DNA of 25,990 nt from an uncultured Acholeplasmataceae bacterium (GCA_938041945.1 CALISC010000089.1:1-25990), one strand, 5' to 3'. Counted from the stretch's first letter, positions 8,101 to 15,267 are shown. Translations and numbers: made by a program. Notes: generated by a model from the sequence alone, not told the origin.

Positions 8101-9827
8101 TACTAACTCAGTTTTCTTTTACTAACAGCGAATTAAATGTAGGATATGGTGATTTAAATGTCCGCGCTAACTTCCTGGACCGCAAGGCCGACATAACTTA
8201 CAAAAACCTAGTTCAAGCGACTATTGCTCCAACTGCAACCGAAGACCTTGGTTCAGTGCCTGCGCACGAATGGAAGACATACCAAGATATTCTGGATTTG
8301 TTTGCAAACGTTGAAAAAATCAAGTCTATGTTAAAAGCCCCACAAAAAACCTTTAACTTCGCAGGTACCTTTGAACTAAATGGCAAGACCTTAGAAGTTT
8401 CAAAAGGTTCGCTTACTATCAGCTCAAAAGGCAACATTTTTGACCTAGACGTTAACTTTGAGGCAAAATACGACGGTAAAGACTACAAAGGCAGAATTAC
8501 TTTCTTAAATGGCTACATTTACCTTGATGTCAACGGACTTCGCGTCAAAATTAGTCAAGAAGAATTTATTCGCTCAGGATACCGTTTAATTGGTACTTTT
8601 GGTGGCAGCGTTGAGGCTCTTGAAAAAGCCCTTAAGTATTTCAATAACCCAGAAAATTTAAAAGAAATTCTTGGACTAAACTTAGCCTCTAGACTAACCT
8701 ACTTAAACTCACCTATCTACAGTCGTTTCCAAAGAGGACTAACAAAACCCGAAAATGCCACTGAATTATTTGAAATCCTAACTGAAATTGACTTTACTAA
8801 AACTAATGTCCACGCGAGTGTTAATTACGGTGAAATTAGTGGTACTTTTGATCTTGAGTTTACAGACATTCGTTTTGCTAAACTACAAATCGCCAATGCT
8901 CAACTTAAGGCAAACAAGATTGAACAGGCTGTGTTTGAACAAACTGACTACACAGAAATCACTGCACCAAACGAAGCAGATTTCGTTGATAAAGAGTTTA
9001 AACACTTTGATACTTTTGTAGACGCTGTGATGAACACCATTGACAAGAAGCAATATCACATTAAAGGTCAAATAACTTCAAATAAAGTATTTGGAATTGG
9101 TATTGCTATTAAAAATGTTGACCTTAAACTAAACTTTGCCAGTCAAACAGGCACTGAGGTTGAACTCACTTTTGACATGGAACACACTGGTCGCGATGTT
9201 CCATTTCAAGGTAGACAACAGGTAAATAAAGGAAAAATTTCTGTACATTTTTACATGAAAAATGGCCGCGGCTATTTAAGAACCAAAACAAGAGAAGTCA
9301 CAGGATTTACAGGATTTTTTGATCCTAAGCCAAAATTTGGTCCTGAAGTAACTAAATATTATGAGTTTACTGAGGCTGAAATGAAGGCTAACTTATTTGC
9401 CTATATCTTAACCATGATTTACGCAGATGAGCAACTATGGAACGGTCAAACAAAGCCAACCCCTGTCAGAAGACTAAATAGACCAAAATTAGTTAAACGT
9501 GGTCCACTTGATAATTTAGACATAGCTAAATTAATTAAAAAGATAGTTGTTGGCAAAACAGAATCTTCAAATAGTTATGATTACGAATTTACTATTGATA
9601 AAGATATTGTTAAAGGTAAATTACCAGCACCACTTACGATGAGTGATATTGTTGTAAAACTAATTACTATGCCTGAAGGCGATAAACAATATTTACGTAA
9701 GCTTAAGATAAATACTACTCTTTTTGCAGTCCTTTCATTTAGAATTGTTGCTGAATTTGAAATGGTCGCAATGGGTGCAGATGTACCTCCTATTAACTTA
9801 CCTGACAACATCAACGATAAATGGTAA
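2184..9827 (+). CDS. Giant single-pass membrane protein with about ten beta-rich repeats (2547 residues)
   Basis: The start has an AAGGAG site 9 bases upstream. Residues 1-48 are basic and rich in Lys, Gln and Pro, and would be cytoplasmic. One membrane helix follows at about 49-68 (LFALFLGSIIVALMAFLSLG). About 2480 residues would then be outside the cell. Residues 85-350 form a unique domain. Most of the rest repeats a divergent unit of about 155-220 residues: a GTF/NGxxL-type strand pair, a strand ending in a YLY or YIY element, then LxxKxSxxEL and a helix. Copies of the KxS motif lie near bases 5000, 5665, 6319, 6909, 7460, 8006 and 8536, with weaker ones near 3458, 4016 and 4530. The pattern of long amphipathic strands recalls LolA/LppX-like or repeated beta-groove proteins, but I cannot claim homology. 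There is no sorting signal or C-terminal anchor, and no visible catalytic motif. It has its own promoter and terminator, so it is monocistronic. Function unknown. Confidence 0.9.
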   Translation: MKKDFIKYEETNTNLSTPQKPRQFKAKKQFAQPYSTKPYNRPVKTTSTLFALFLGSIIVALMAFLSLGQKPNNIKPKTNINNEYIDRPNDGTKPIDETDHLKNILIAAKVFRDQSHFQSETNGQATAYFGSFGSTTQKIKAMRQYDTVHLANKQYSKGTFASPGLYIFRNESPRGAQYFVKELAHLENGDFDKPVWRQYKGSDAPFTEADFTENILGSDLKDFTQQILSHKTIKKVELINQANGETTYRVDFVVDEDLNRPSGLGKLAATGKYAVEVREMAQTPYYPTFKSFTLEVTMNDRWEVLKTVSNEEYNLTVKGISSDFAATMTQTFTYQKEKVQTEDFHNFFHKDFRKQGENAEPKPDATDLLIDAFSKVKSGNFTGSLNVNGQVLEFTATFSKDPAILKIESRLFNLHYENKKYTFSMLGQTYTGEADTIVELIGKLFNKGSFLNLPNLQEIIGELNQNFAKPKNIGAYTVLETKAKGITLTFYINKDTKELVEFNAKQETNGKTLELNFKRGEKLANPEFPEDKTDFDNATQQLKKIFSDTFEFNLSKEINANSNLTVNTLVSFNNKTSISASGEFSLTAFGKSYNIPFDIVENKLTMHFKARSLTFDLNKIVKKFFNVDLTKNSLEELINLIDFTNLVKTAERLFSFLDLKLAKDNLKVEDGRIAFDQSKTAFALTHRPGTKLPSPKTPVNELDLTDFLLKYFKDPDANTRGTISFTLNYALNSITKTDTDSEIKVAIDLFKGKISISIPKLGRIYIDNRGVYVEFGPNKRKNVQYFAHADLKELAPQIRAALSKYLPGGFDLNEMISQILANLTVDQTSGNLSTSFKSKDDRFTLALNSYQNETPYLVSPEDQNGKQINRFSKPALEKLLKVLESGKFQASVSFADFTVQLNLLYKDNTLYLNAKITKAGQVLADISIIGNQVYAKAGGYNLKANVKDFSELMHKVFEMSRLKGEISGFNLNNFGIDLSELNLDFANPFATLQSIAKTIEKMPLVKSLIKSLEFELNYPTIDEAKLLTFKLTAFNFNITGYLDADPQFNANIFEINENDYIDLPLADLNSKTEVQPGAKLPLDISEANKIKERVMTKPHSVTGSAEINGVKLTIHKGYVSVNNNFQDVETVLYAEAKFKDLVYSFELYFAKNTVYLKSAKLNAKVSIEEIGSLIAKITELIKSQGEINFNNFQLQNNLNSNIQALISKFVIQSLTIAKEEITLAAKYAEYEGKIYFNRKTKAINLTISNFNLHLTLTPTEFSEVGERADAKIAELMKNPNVLTANDILKIAELYSTRYSLEDVNYSLPKELAEKYLGKDAKLDLSVKNAQVDLTSKHLLKADLGVKFTHPQLASPINLNFELHIQDKQIYLLSKEYPTLNLKVAYSEISAIIVAIQKAIEKASGISISTNLKNSSQIYLAPKLEFTKILDALNISRDGLDFDLKKAFGIEQITNVSLRFKFQEKALSLSASPLNLNLTLKKTDKKLNLYQPSATTQFLGHEFFEKTADLVSTGYSVNGEFNYPVNGENLKVEIKGALNFARKTILDLELKLIYKDIQQTFRLLYDKEFFYLQNEKVNLKLSLQDIQALISEGQKLKDMFSGITVGLTQDLIKAVVAGTFEFSQTSIVAKFTEGILKNLEVKADLTAKALKVKYGSMLDLTITKQEDIETKDVPEGIDWLDRSFVDKVFDMFSATYELKAITTDNAKFKGELSGNVDLKSKVNFAGSGKVEFKIGEKSYFLELNNLYISERTLYALTQKLNLKIPFAEISRLQTEIQKIFADLKPLLGLSSKADLIKYLSVYTDLIDALTFTKDKITLSNFTISGIKLSAEIDLTKKEIRLTLPDLGLHATLTKSTKQNTGVVPAVQYADTETILNLLKLYSQTYEIDGKTQSGEMGADFSGKLSLKGEVLAKLETYLKFKDKYLKATVYYDKKYLYFETEKLKFKLSVEELAQIIKTAPDLLKLANAENIFNLLTQFSFTNSELNVGYGDLNVRANFLDRKADITYKNLVQATIAPTATEDLGSVPAHEWKTYQDILDLFANVEKIKSMLKAPQKTFNFAGTFELNGKTLEVSKGSLTISSKGNIFDLDVNFEAKYDGKDYKGRITFLNGYIYLDVNGLRVKISQEEFIRSGYRLIGTFGGSVEALEKALKYFNNPENLKEILGLNLASRLTYLNSPIYSRFQRGLTKPENATELFEILTEIDFTKTNVHASVNYGEISGTFDLEFTDIRFAKLQIANAQLKANKIEQAVFEQTDYTEITAPNEADFVDKEFKHFDTFVDAVMNTIDKKQYHIKGQITSNKVFGIGIAIKNVDLKLNFASQTGTEVELTFDMEHTGRDVPFQGRQQVNKGKISVHFYMKNGRGYLRTKTREVTGFTGFFDPKPKFGPEVTKYYEFTEAEMKANLFAYILTMIYADEQLWNGQTKPTPVRRLNRPKLVKRGPLDNLDIAKLIKKIVVGKTESSNSYDYEFTIDKDIVKGKLPAPLTMSDIVVKLITMPEGDKQYLRKLKINTTLFAVLSFRIVAEFEMVAMGADVPPINLPDNINDKW

Positions 9828-9851
9828 TTTAGTTTAAATTTTACCCAAAAT

Positions 9852-9882
9852 AAAAGGTATACACATGCGTGTATACCTTTTT
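9852..9882 (+). terminator. Rho-independent terminator after the giant gene
   Basis: AAAAGGTATACAC and GTGTATACCTTTT form a perfect 13-bp stem around the loop ATGC, followed by T residues. It lies 24 bases after the stop codon. The A-rich left arm means it could also act on the other strand. Confidence 0.9.
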
Positions 9883-10008
9883 ATCATTATTAAAACTTTC
9901 CTTTAAACAATTTAAACTTACTATACAAAAGCATTTTAAAATATACTATAAATGGCTAAATAAAGCCCTTTTATCACAGTTTTGAAAATAATTCAAACCA
10001 TGAAAATG

Positions 10009-10017
10009 TGGTATAAT
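10009..10017 (+). promoter_or_regulatory. Extended -10 promoter of the 215-residue protein/tex operon
   Basis: TGGTATAAT (10009-10017) is a full extended -10 (TGnTATAAT). No -35 box lies at 17 bases; TTGAAA at 9982 is 24 bases away, too far for a normal spacer. Extended -10 promoters can do without a -35. The start codon at 10041 follows with a GAGG site at 10029-10032. Confidence 0.6.
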
Positions 10018-10040
10018 TAACGAGTATTGAGGTACTAAAA

Positions 10041-10688
10041 ATGGATATAATTAACCCAGATTTACAAACTAATGAAGTTACTACTTCAAAGAAAAAAAGA
10101 AAACCTAAAAAACCTTATTCTAAAGCAGAACAAATCATTATTTGGATAATTATTGTTTTTTCTGCCTTAACAATTCTCTTGTCTGCTGGTTTTGGTATTT
10201 ACTACGGAATTAAATACGACTACGACAACCGCCGTAAACCACTTGACGACATCACCACCATCACTACTGGCGACTTTGAAACTATTATGGCCAAGAAAAA
10301 AGGCGTAGCTTTGTCTTCTCTTAAGTTCTCTGGTAACAACAACATAGATTTCACTTCAAAACGCTATATTTATATTTTATTTTATGACCAAAAAGAACGC
10401 TCATACACTAGATACTCAAAGTCTTTGCGTAAGTTAATTAAAAAACTCAAAGGCGATGTTTTGATTTTAGGTGTCAATATTCCGGATTCAGAAGACAACA
10501 AGTTTATGGACATCGCAAACTTCCCAGACTACAAGAACCCAGACGGTTCAATTACCCACAAAGAAGACGTTAAAGTCCCAATGTTTTTCCAAAGTACACC
10601 AGAAGGTGATTTTGAAAAACAAATGCGCGCAAATAACTTCAAAGACATCTACAACATCTTAAATACCCACAAAGACCCTAAAAAATAA
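10041..10688 (+). CDS. Membrane-anchored protein with a possible cysteine-free thioredoxin-like domain
   Basis: 215 residues. A Lys-rich cytoplasmic tail (17-30) is followed by one membrane helix at about 32-55 and then an outer domain of about 155 residues. Within it YIYILFYDQKERSYTRY (109-125) looks like the first strand and active-site turn of a thioredoxin fold, GDVLILGVNI (138-147) like the next strand, and KVPMFF (178-183) like the cis-Pro loop. There is no cysteine where CxxC would be, so a redox role is unlikely; a folding or scaffold role is possible. The fold call is inference from pattern. It begins a transcript that continues into tex 31 bases later, with no terminator between. 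Its layout (basic tail, one helix, outer domain) mirrors the giant protein just upstream. Confidence 0.75.
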   Translation: MDIINPDLQTNEVTTSKKKRKPKKPYSKAEQIIIWIIIVFSALTILLSAGFGIYYGIKYDYDNRRKPLDDITTITTGDFETIMAKKKGVALSSLKFSGNNNIDFTSKRYIYILFYDQKERSYTRYSKSLRKLIKKLKGDVLILGVNIPDSEDNKFMDIANFPDYKNPDGSITHKEDVKVPMFFQSTPEGDFEKQMRANNFKDIYNILNTHKDPKK

Positions 10689-10719
10689 AAATTACTTTTT
10701 AAATCAAAGGAAACTATAA

Positions 10720-12879
10720 ATGAACGCAGAAATTATTAAACAAATCGCTGAATCGCTTGCAATTAAAGAAAGCCAAGTTAAAGCAACTTTGGCTTTACTT
10801 GAAGAAGGCGGAACTATTCCTTTTATCGCCAGATACCGAAAAGAAGTCACTGGCAACTTAGACGAAGAGCAGATTAACGAGATTAACAAGGAATATGAAT
10901 ACCAAGTTAATTTAAAACAAAGAAAAGAAGATGTTTGCAGACTAATTGACGAAAAAGGTATGCTAACACCTGAACTGAAAGCCGAAATTGAGGCTTGCAC
11001 TAAGTTAGTAGAAGTAGAAGACTTATACCGTCCATTTAAAGAAAAGAAAAAGACCAAAGCAACTGAAGCAATTAAGGCTGGCCTTGAGCCACTTGCTCAG
11101 TTTATCTTGACTTTTCCAGATACACAAATTGAACCTGAAGCCGAAAAATACATCAACGAAGTAGTTAAATCAAAAGAAGCAGCAATTCAAGGTGCGCTAT
11201 ACATTATTGCTGAGCAAATTTCTGACAACGCAGAGTATCGTAAATGGATGCGTGAATACGTTTTTGCAAACGGGCAACTGGTTTCCAGAAAGAAAAAAGA
11301 TGCAGTTGACGAAAAAGGAGTTTACGAGATTTACTATGAGTTTCAAGAACCTTGCGCTAAGGTAAAAGAATACAGAGTCTTGGCAATTAACCGTGCTGAG
11401 AAAGAAAAAGTAGTTACTGCTTCTATAGAATGCGAAAACGTAGATATACTTGCTTATCTTGAAAAACAAGTTATTTTAAAACCAAAAAGCACAGCAACCC
11501 CTTATCTTAAACTAGCAATTCAAGATAGTTTAAAGCGTTTAATTTATCCTTCAATTGAAAGAGAAATCAGAGCAGAGCTCGCCGAAAAAGCAGAAGACCA
11601 AGCAATTAAAGTGTTTACTTTAAACGTTGAAAAACTGCTTCTTCAACCACCAATTAAAGGCAAAATGGTACTAGGTATTGACCCTGGTTTTAGAACAGGC
11701 TGTAAAATGGCGGTAATTTCGCCAACTGGGCAACTTCTTGAAGTTGGCAAACTTTTTTTTCACGACTTTTTTAAAGAAGAGCAAAGAGTAGCTGCCCTAA
11801 AAGACCTGCTGACCATAATTCGCAAATACGACGTTGAAATTATTGCAATTGGAAACGGAACCGCTTCTCGTGAAACTGAGGAGTTTGTTGCAAAAGTTAT
11901 CACTAAGGCTAAACTAGACGTTAAATACGTAATAGTTTCTGAAGCTGGAGCATCTGTTTACTCTGCTTCTGAAGTTGCGCGCGCTGAGTTTCCTGACCTG
12001 CAAGTTGAAGAGCGCTCTGCTGCTTCTATTGCCAGAAGACTACAAGACCCACTTTCTGAACTTGTCAAAATTGATCCAAAATCTATCGGAGTTGGCCAAT
12101 ACCAACACGACGTTTCTCCGAAAAAACTAAACTCAGAACTTTCGTTTGTTGTAACCACTGCAGTTAACTCAGTCGGAGTTGACCTAAACACCGCGTCAAC
12201 TGCCCTACTTACTTATGTTTCTGGTCTAAACTCCAAACAAGCAAAATCCATAGTTGACGCTAGACAAAGCAAAAAAGGCTTTAAAAACCGAGAAGAACTT
12301 AAAGAAGTTGCCTATATTACGAACAAAGTATACGAACAAGCCGCTGGTTTTCTTCGTATCACAGATGGTGATGAAATTCTTGACATGACCCCTATTCACC
12401 CAGAGTCTTACGCGGTTGCCAAGTCATTGATGGCTAAGTTTGACATCCAAAAACAAGACATCGGCAAATTTGAAGTAATTGACGAAAAACTAAAGAACTT
12501 TAATTTAACTAAAGAAGTCAGTGAGTTAAATACAGACCGCTATACTTTAGAAGACATTGTTAAATCCTTAAAACAACCACTTAGAGACCCAAGAGATTCG
12601 TTTCCACAACCTTTGCTTAAATCTTCAATTTTAGAAATTAAAGACTTGGTAATTGGCATGGAAGTTGAAGGAACTGTTAGAAACGTTGTGGACTTTGGTG
12701 CGTTTGTAGACATCGGACTGCACGAAGACGGACTTATTCACATCTCTAAAATGGCTAAACGTTTTATTAAGCATCCATCCGAGGTTGTACAAGTCGGCGA
12801 CATCGTTAAATGTTTTGTTGTAAACATTGATGAAAAAAGAGGCAAGGTTGGTTTGTCTCTTGAAAAAGACTTAATTTAG
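10720..12879 (+). CDS. tex: Tex family RNA-binding transcription accessory protein
   Basis: 719 residues, a normal length for Tex. The order of parts fits the family. The N-terminal helical region has the hallmark GGTIPFIARYRKE near residues 30-42. A YqgF/RNase H-like domain starts near 315 with VLGIDPGFRTGCK. Helix-hairpin-helix segments lie at about 473-550 (VNTAS-like and YITNKVYEQAAGFLRI). A C-terminal S1 RNA-binding domain lies at about 643-715 (GTVRNVVDFGAFVDIG, then GLIHISKMA). Tex is a cytoplasmic nucleic-acid-binding protein that affects transcription; its exact job varies between species. The start has an AAAGGA site at the proper distance. It is the second gene of a transcript beginning at 10041. 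Confidence 0.96.
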   Translation: MNAEIIKQIAESLAIKESQVKATLALLEEGGTIPFIARYRKEVTGNLDEEQINEINKEYEYQVNLKQRKEDVCRLIDEKGMLTPELKAEIEACTKLVEVEDLYRPFKEKKKTKATEAIKAGLEPLAQFILTFPDTQIEPEAEKYINEVVKSKEAAIQGALYIIAEQISDNAEYRKWMREYVFANGQLVSRKKKDAVDEKGVYEIYYEFQEPCAKVKEYRVLAINRAEKEKVVTASIECENVDILAYLEKQVILKPKSTATPYLKLAIQDSLKRLIYPSIEREIRAELAEKAEDQAIKVFTLNVEKLLLQPPIKGKMVLGIDPGFRTGCKMAVISPTGQLLEVGKLFFHDFFKEEQRVAALKDLLTIIRKYDVEIIAIGNGTASRETEEFVAKVITKAKLDVKYVIVSEAGASVYSASEVARAEFPDLQVEERSAASIARRLQDPLSELVKIDPKSIGVGQYQHDVSPKKLNSELSFVVTTAVNSVGVDLNTASTALLTYVSGLNSKQAKSIVDARQSKKGFKNREELKEVAYITNKVYEQAAGFLRITDGDEILDMTPIHPESYAVAKSLMAKFDIQKQDIGKFEVIDEKLKNFNLTKEVSELNTDRYTLEDIVKSLKQPLRDPRDSFPQPLLKSSILEIKDLVIGMEVEGTVRNVVDFGAFVDIGLHEDGLIHISKMAKRFIKHPSEVVQVGDIVKCFVVNIDEKRGKVGLSLEKDLI

Positions 12880-12892
12880 TGTAATAATTTTA

Positions 12893-12930
12893 AAAGTAGT
12901 TTTTTTAAAAGTAAATCAAAAAACTACTTT
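12893..12930 (+). terminator. Strong hairpin after tex
   Basis: AAAGTAGTTTTTT and AAAAAACTACTTT are perfectly complementary around a short loop, 14 bases after the tex stop codon. The stem holds its own T and A runs but only a weak U-tract follows, so it may be a terminator or an RNA-processing hairpin. The tRNA-Ser starts 5 bases later. Confidence 0.6.
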
Positions 12931-12934
12931 ACTT

Positions 12935-13025
12935 GGAGTGATACTCAAGAGGCTGAAGAGGACGCACTGCTAACGCGTTAGGGCGAGAAATTGCCGCGAG
13001 GGTTCAAATCCCTCTCACTCCGCCA
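12935..13025 (+). tRNA. tRNA-Ser (anticodon GCT)
   Basis: The acceptor arms GGAGTGA (12935-12941) and TCACTCC (13015-13021) pair fully, followed by discriminator G and an encoded CCA. The D-stem is CTC/GAG, and there is a long variable arm as expected for Ser. The T-stem is GAGGG/CCCTC with the loop TTCAAAT. The anticodon loop CTGCTAA places GCT at 12969-12971, reading AGC/AGU. The last anticodon-stem pair (31-39) is an A-C mismatch; the other four pair. It has no obvious promoter of its own and may be made from tex read-through. Confidence 0.95.
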
Positions 13026-13073
13026 TTTTAACCAACATTTATTTACTTTTTTATTTAAGTTAAAGGAGATAAA

Positions 13074-13493
13074 ATGAGCGTAAAAAAACTTAGAAACTTA
13101 GCAATTGTTTCACTGATTTTAGCAATTGTTTTTATGCTGATTTCATCAGCAGTTTTAGGAATCCGCCTTTACGTGCAGTTTTGGCTAACTAAAGGAAAAA
13201 CCGGATTAGGCCCAGCTCTGACCGCCTTGGTTTGGGCAGAAATTATAATGTATCTCTATATTGCTAGTTTAATTTGGTTTGTCATAAACATTTCACTTTA
13301 CATATTTGTTTACATCAAACTAGATAAATACAAAGAAAGTAAGTTTCATATTTTGGCAGCAATTGGCTTCATTATGCCACTTTTTCAAATTATTACACTT
13401 TCTTTCTACATCTCTAAACTCACAAAACTTGCAAAAGAACCTGTAGTTTCTACTCCTGATTTTAATCAATCTGAGCCAACCGTTCTTAACTAA
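13074..13493 (+). CDS. Small integral membrane protein, three predicted helices
   Basis: 139 residues, preceded by a good AAAGGAG site. Hydrophobic segments lie at about 9-30 (AIVSLILAIVFMLISSAVLG), 46-77 and 88-112. They are joined by short charged loops (LTKGKTGLG, KLDKYKESK) and followed by a hydrophilic tail of about 25 residues. No motif identifies a family and I do not recognise it. It lies 48 bases after tRNA-Ser with no terminator between, so it may share that transcript. Confidence 0.75.
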   Translation: MSVKKLRNLAIVSLILAIVFMLISSAVLGIRLYVQFWLTKGKTGLGPALTALVWAEIIMYLYIASLIWFVINISLYIFVYIKLDKYKESKFHILAAIGFIMPLFQIITLSFYISKLTKLAKEPVVSTPDFNQSEPTVLN

Positions 13494-13564
13494 TTTAAAA
13501 CTTAAAAAACCAAATATATCTGTTTTTATAACTCTCACAACTTAAATTCTAAATCAGCACTTAA

Positions 13565-13593
13565 TTGACAATTTTTTGCTATCTTGATATACT
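13565..13593 (+). promoter_or_regulatory. Strong promoter of tRNA-Gln
   Basis: A perfect -35, TTGACA (13565-13570), a 17-base spacer and TATACT (13588-13593) preceded by TG at the extended -10 position. The tRNA begins 18 bases downstream. Confidence 0.9.
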
Positions 13594-13610
13594 AATTAAG
13601 TGCAAAAAAT

Positions 13611-13685
13611 AGGCCTATAGCCAAGCGGTAAGGCAACAGACTTTGACTCTGTCATTCGTAGGTTCAAATCCTGCTAGGCCTACCA
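13611..13685 (+). tRNA. tRNA-Gln (anticodon TTG)
   Basis: The acceptor arms AGGCCTA (13611-13617) and TAGGCCT (13675-13681) pair fully, with discriminator A and an encoded CCA. The D-stem is GCC/GGC, and the anticodon stem ACAGA/TCTGT holds the loop CTTTGAC, placing TTG at 13643-13645. The T-arm is GTAGG TTCAAAT CCTGC with one wobble pair. The overall sequence is typical of bacterial tRNA-Gln. It has its own promoter and terminator. Confidence 0.95.
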
Positions 13686-13696
13686 TTTTTAAGAAT

Positions 13697-13725
13697 AAAT
13701 CCACTGAATGTGGATTTTTTTATTT
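13697..13725 (+). terminator. Rho-independent terminator after tRNA-Gln
   Basis: AAATCCAC and GTGGATTT form an 8-bp stem around TGAAT, followed directly by a T run. It starts 12 bases after the tRNA CCA. Confidence 0.85.
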
Positions 13726-13878
13726 TTAGCATAATTAATGATTTGCTTAAGTTTAAAATATAGACTTCAAAACATTAAATTCATATTAATCAGAATTCAT
13801 TATTTTATTTTTAGGCTCTATAACTTTTTTAGAGGGTCCACTGCAGTTAATAGAATAATTTTGAAACAGAACAATAGA

Positions 13879-15060
13879 CTACAACTCATTTAGCATTAAA
13901 AAATCTTTTAGCCTGATATGTCTAACTGTTGAACTAGAAAAATCAAAATCATCATTAGTTATCAATATTTTTTGAAAGCGATTATCTAAATTATAAAAAG
14001 CACTCATTTCTCTTGTATACGCTTTTTCATCAACAACGCTATAGGCGACTTGTACATAAAAACTTTTGCCTTCTTTTGATGCAATAAAGTCAATTTCTTT
14101 GCCTTGATTGTCAAAAGTCTTTACATTGTATCCCATATAAATTAGTTCATTGTAAACAATGTTTTCCAAATTATGATCTAAGTCATAACGATTGTCATCA
14201 ATTTTAATTGAATTTAATGCAACATCACAATTATATATTTTTCCATAGTATCTTAGTTCTCTTTTAGTTTTAGTTGAATACTTAGGAATTTCTTCTATAA
14301 TGTATGCCTCTTTTAAATATTTTAAAAAGTTTACAACCGTAGACATTGCCAGATCAGGGAAATCAATCTTCATGTATTTGTGAATAGACCTAATTGAAAA
14401 GACACGCGAATTGCTTACCAGCACATAGTTAACCAATTTCTTAAATATCACGTCTTTTTTAATTTTATATCTATTCACTAAATCATTTACCACTATGGTT
14501 TTTTCTAAATCATTCAAATATGCCTTTGCATCTTTTAAAGAACTATAATAAAATCTACCTGGAAAACCACCCCAAATTAAGTAATTTGAAATGTCAATTT
14601 TAATGTTGTGTTTTTCCGTGTATTCACAAATTTCTTTAAAAACAAACGGTCTAATTCTAAAAGAAACAAAACGACCGCTGAGCAATGTTAAAAACTCATT
14701 TGAAAGTAATTTAGAGTTAGAACCCGTTATAAACACAGAGCAGTTATCTAGTCTTAAGTCTTTAACAGCTTTCTGCCAACTTTCAATTTCTTGAATTTCA
14801 TCAAAAAAGCAATAGCATTTACCGTTTTTTCTATTTGCTTTTACGTAATTTAGTAGTTCTTCAATGCCACCAGCCTTAGTAAAATCAGCAGTTCTTTCAA
14901 AATTAAGGTAAATTATGTTATCTGTTTTCTGTTTAATCTCAGACATTATAGTTTCAAGTATTACCGATTTACCACATCTTCTTACGCCTGTTATTACTTT
15001 AACTAAATCACTTTCATAAAATCCTCTAATAGATGCTAAATATTTTTCTCTAATAATCAT
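13879..15060 (-). CDS. AAA_14/DUF4143 family ATPase
   Basis: 393 residues, a usual length for this family. The Walker A motif GVRRCGKS lies at 25-32, Walker B YCFFDE at 83-88, and the family's ITGSNSKLLS sensor region at 111-120. A middle winged-helix-like part (about 210-260) has the family's SNSRVFSIRSIHKYM pattern. The C-terminal DUF4143 part has a PD-(D/E)xK-like arrangement (ENIVYNELI, KEIDFIAS, SFYVQVAYSV) near 295-340. The family is very widespread in gut bacteria and archaea, often in accessory DNA, with no settled role; nucleic-acid or defence-related functions are suggested for some members. The start is supported by the family N-terminus (MIIREKYL), though the upstream GGGG is only a weak ribosome site. 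It lies beside a dead restriction-modification locus. A clear terminator was not found. Confidence 0.93.
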   Translation of the reverse strand: MIIREKYLASIRGFYESDLVKVITGVRRCGKSVILETIMSEIKQKTDNIIYLNFERTADFTKAGGIEELLNYVKANRKNGKCYCFFDEIQEIESWQKAVKDLRLDNCSVFITGSNSKLLSNEFLTLLSGRFVSFRIRPFVFKEICEYTEKHNIKIDISNYLIWGGFPGRFYYSSLKDAKAYLNDLEKTIVVNDLVNRYKIKKDVIFKKLVNYVLVSNSRVFSIRSIHKYMKIDFPDLAMSTVVNFLKYLKEAYIIEEIPKYSTKTKRELRYYGKIYNCDVALNSIKIDDNRYDLDHNLENIVYNELIYMGYNVKTFDNQGKEIDFIASKEGKSFYVQVAYSVVDEKAYTREMSAFYNLDNRFQKILITNDDFDFSSSTVRHIRLKDFLMLNEL

Positions 15061-15133
15061 TTTATAACCCCACAGTTCATATACATTTTAGTCGATAAAA
15101 GAAAAAAAACAAGTTTTTTGTCTTATATTGAAA

Positions 15134-15205
15134 GACAGTTTGACTTAATATTACTAAACTGTCCGATTTAAAGAGACAATTTAACCATTTTAAGTGTAAC
15201 TGTCT
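15134..15205. repeat. Tandem operator-like inverted repeats upstream of the DUF4143 ATPase gene
   Basis: GACAGTTT (15134-15141) and AAACTGTC (15156-15163) form a perfect 8-base inverted repeat with a 14-base spacer. A second, degenerate copy follows: AGACA (15174-15178) and TGTCT (15201-15205). The right halves are also direct repeats, AACTGTCCGATT and AACTGTCTGATT. They lie 75-145 bases before the start of the ATPase gene, where its promoter should be. A repressor-binding role is inference. Confidence 0.4.
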
Positions 15206-15267
15206 GATTAAAAAAACCTAAAATCGCTAATTCATTCGAACTTAAAGTAAATTATTTATTAGAAAAT

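Noticed and set aside
8788..9071. Open frames on both strands inside the end of the giant gene
   Set aside because: They overlap a continuous, well-supported reading frame and have no start signals.
2184..9827. LPxTG-type cell-wall anchor or enzyme active site in the giant protein
   Set aside because: No sorting motif, C-terminal helix or recognisable catalytic motif was found in the sequence.
13800..13878. Short hairpin CTCTA/TAGAG as a terminator of the DUF4143 gene
   Set aside because: Only 5 bp with a long loop, and no T run after it on the minus strand.
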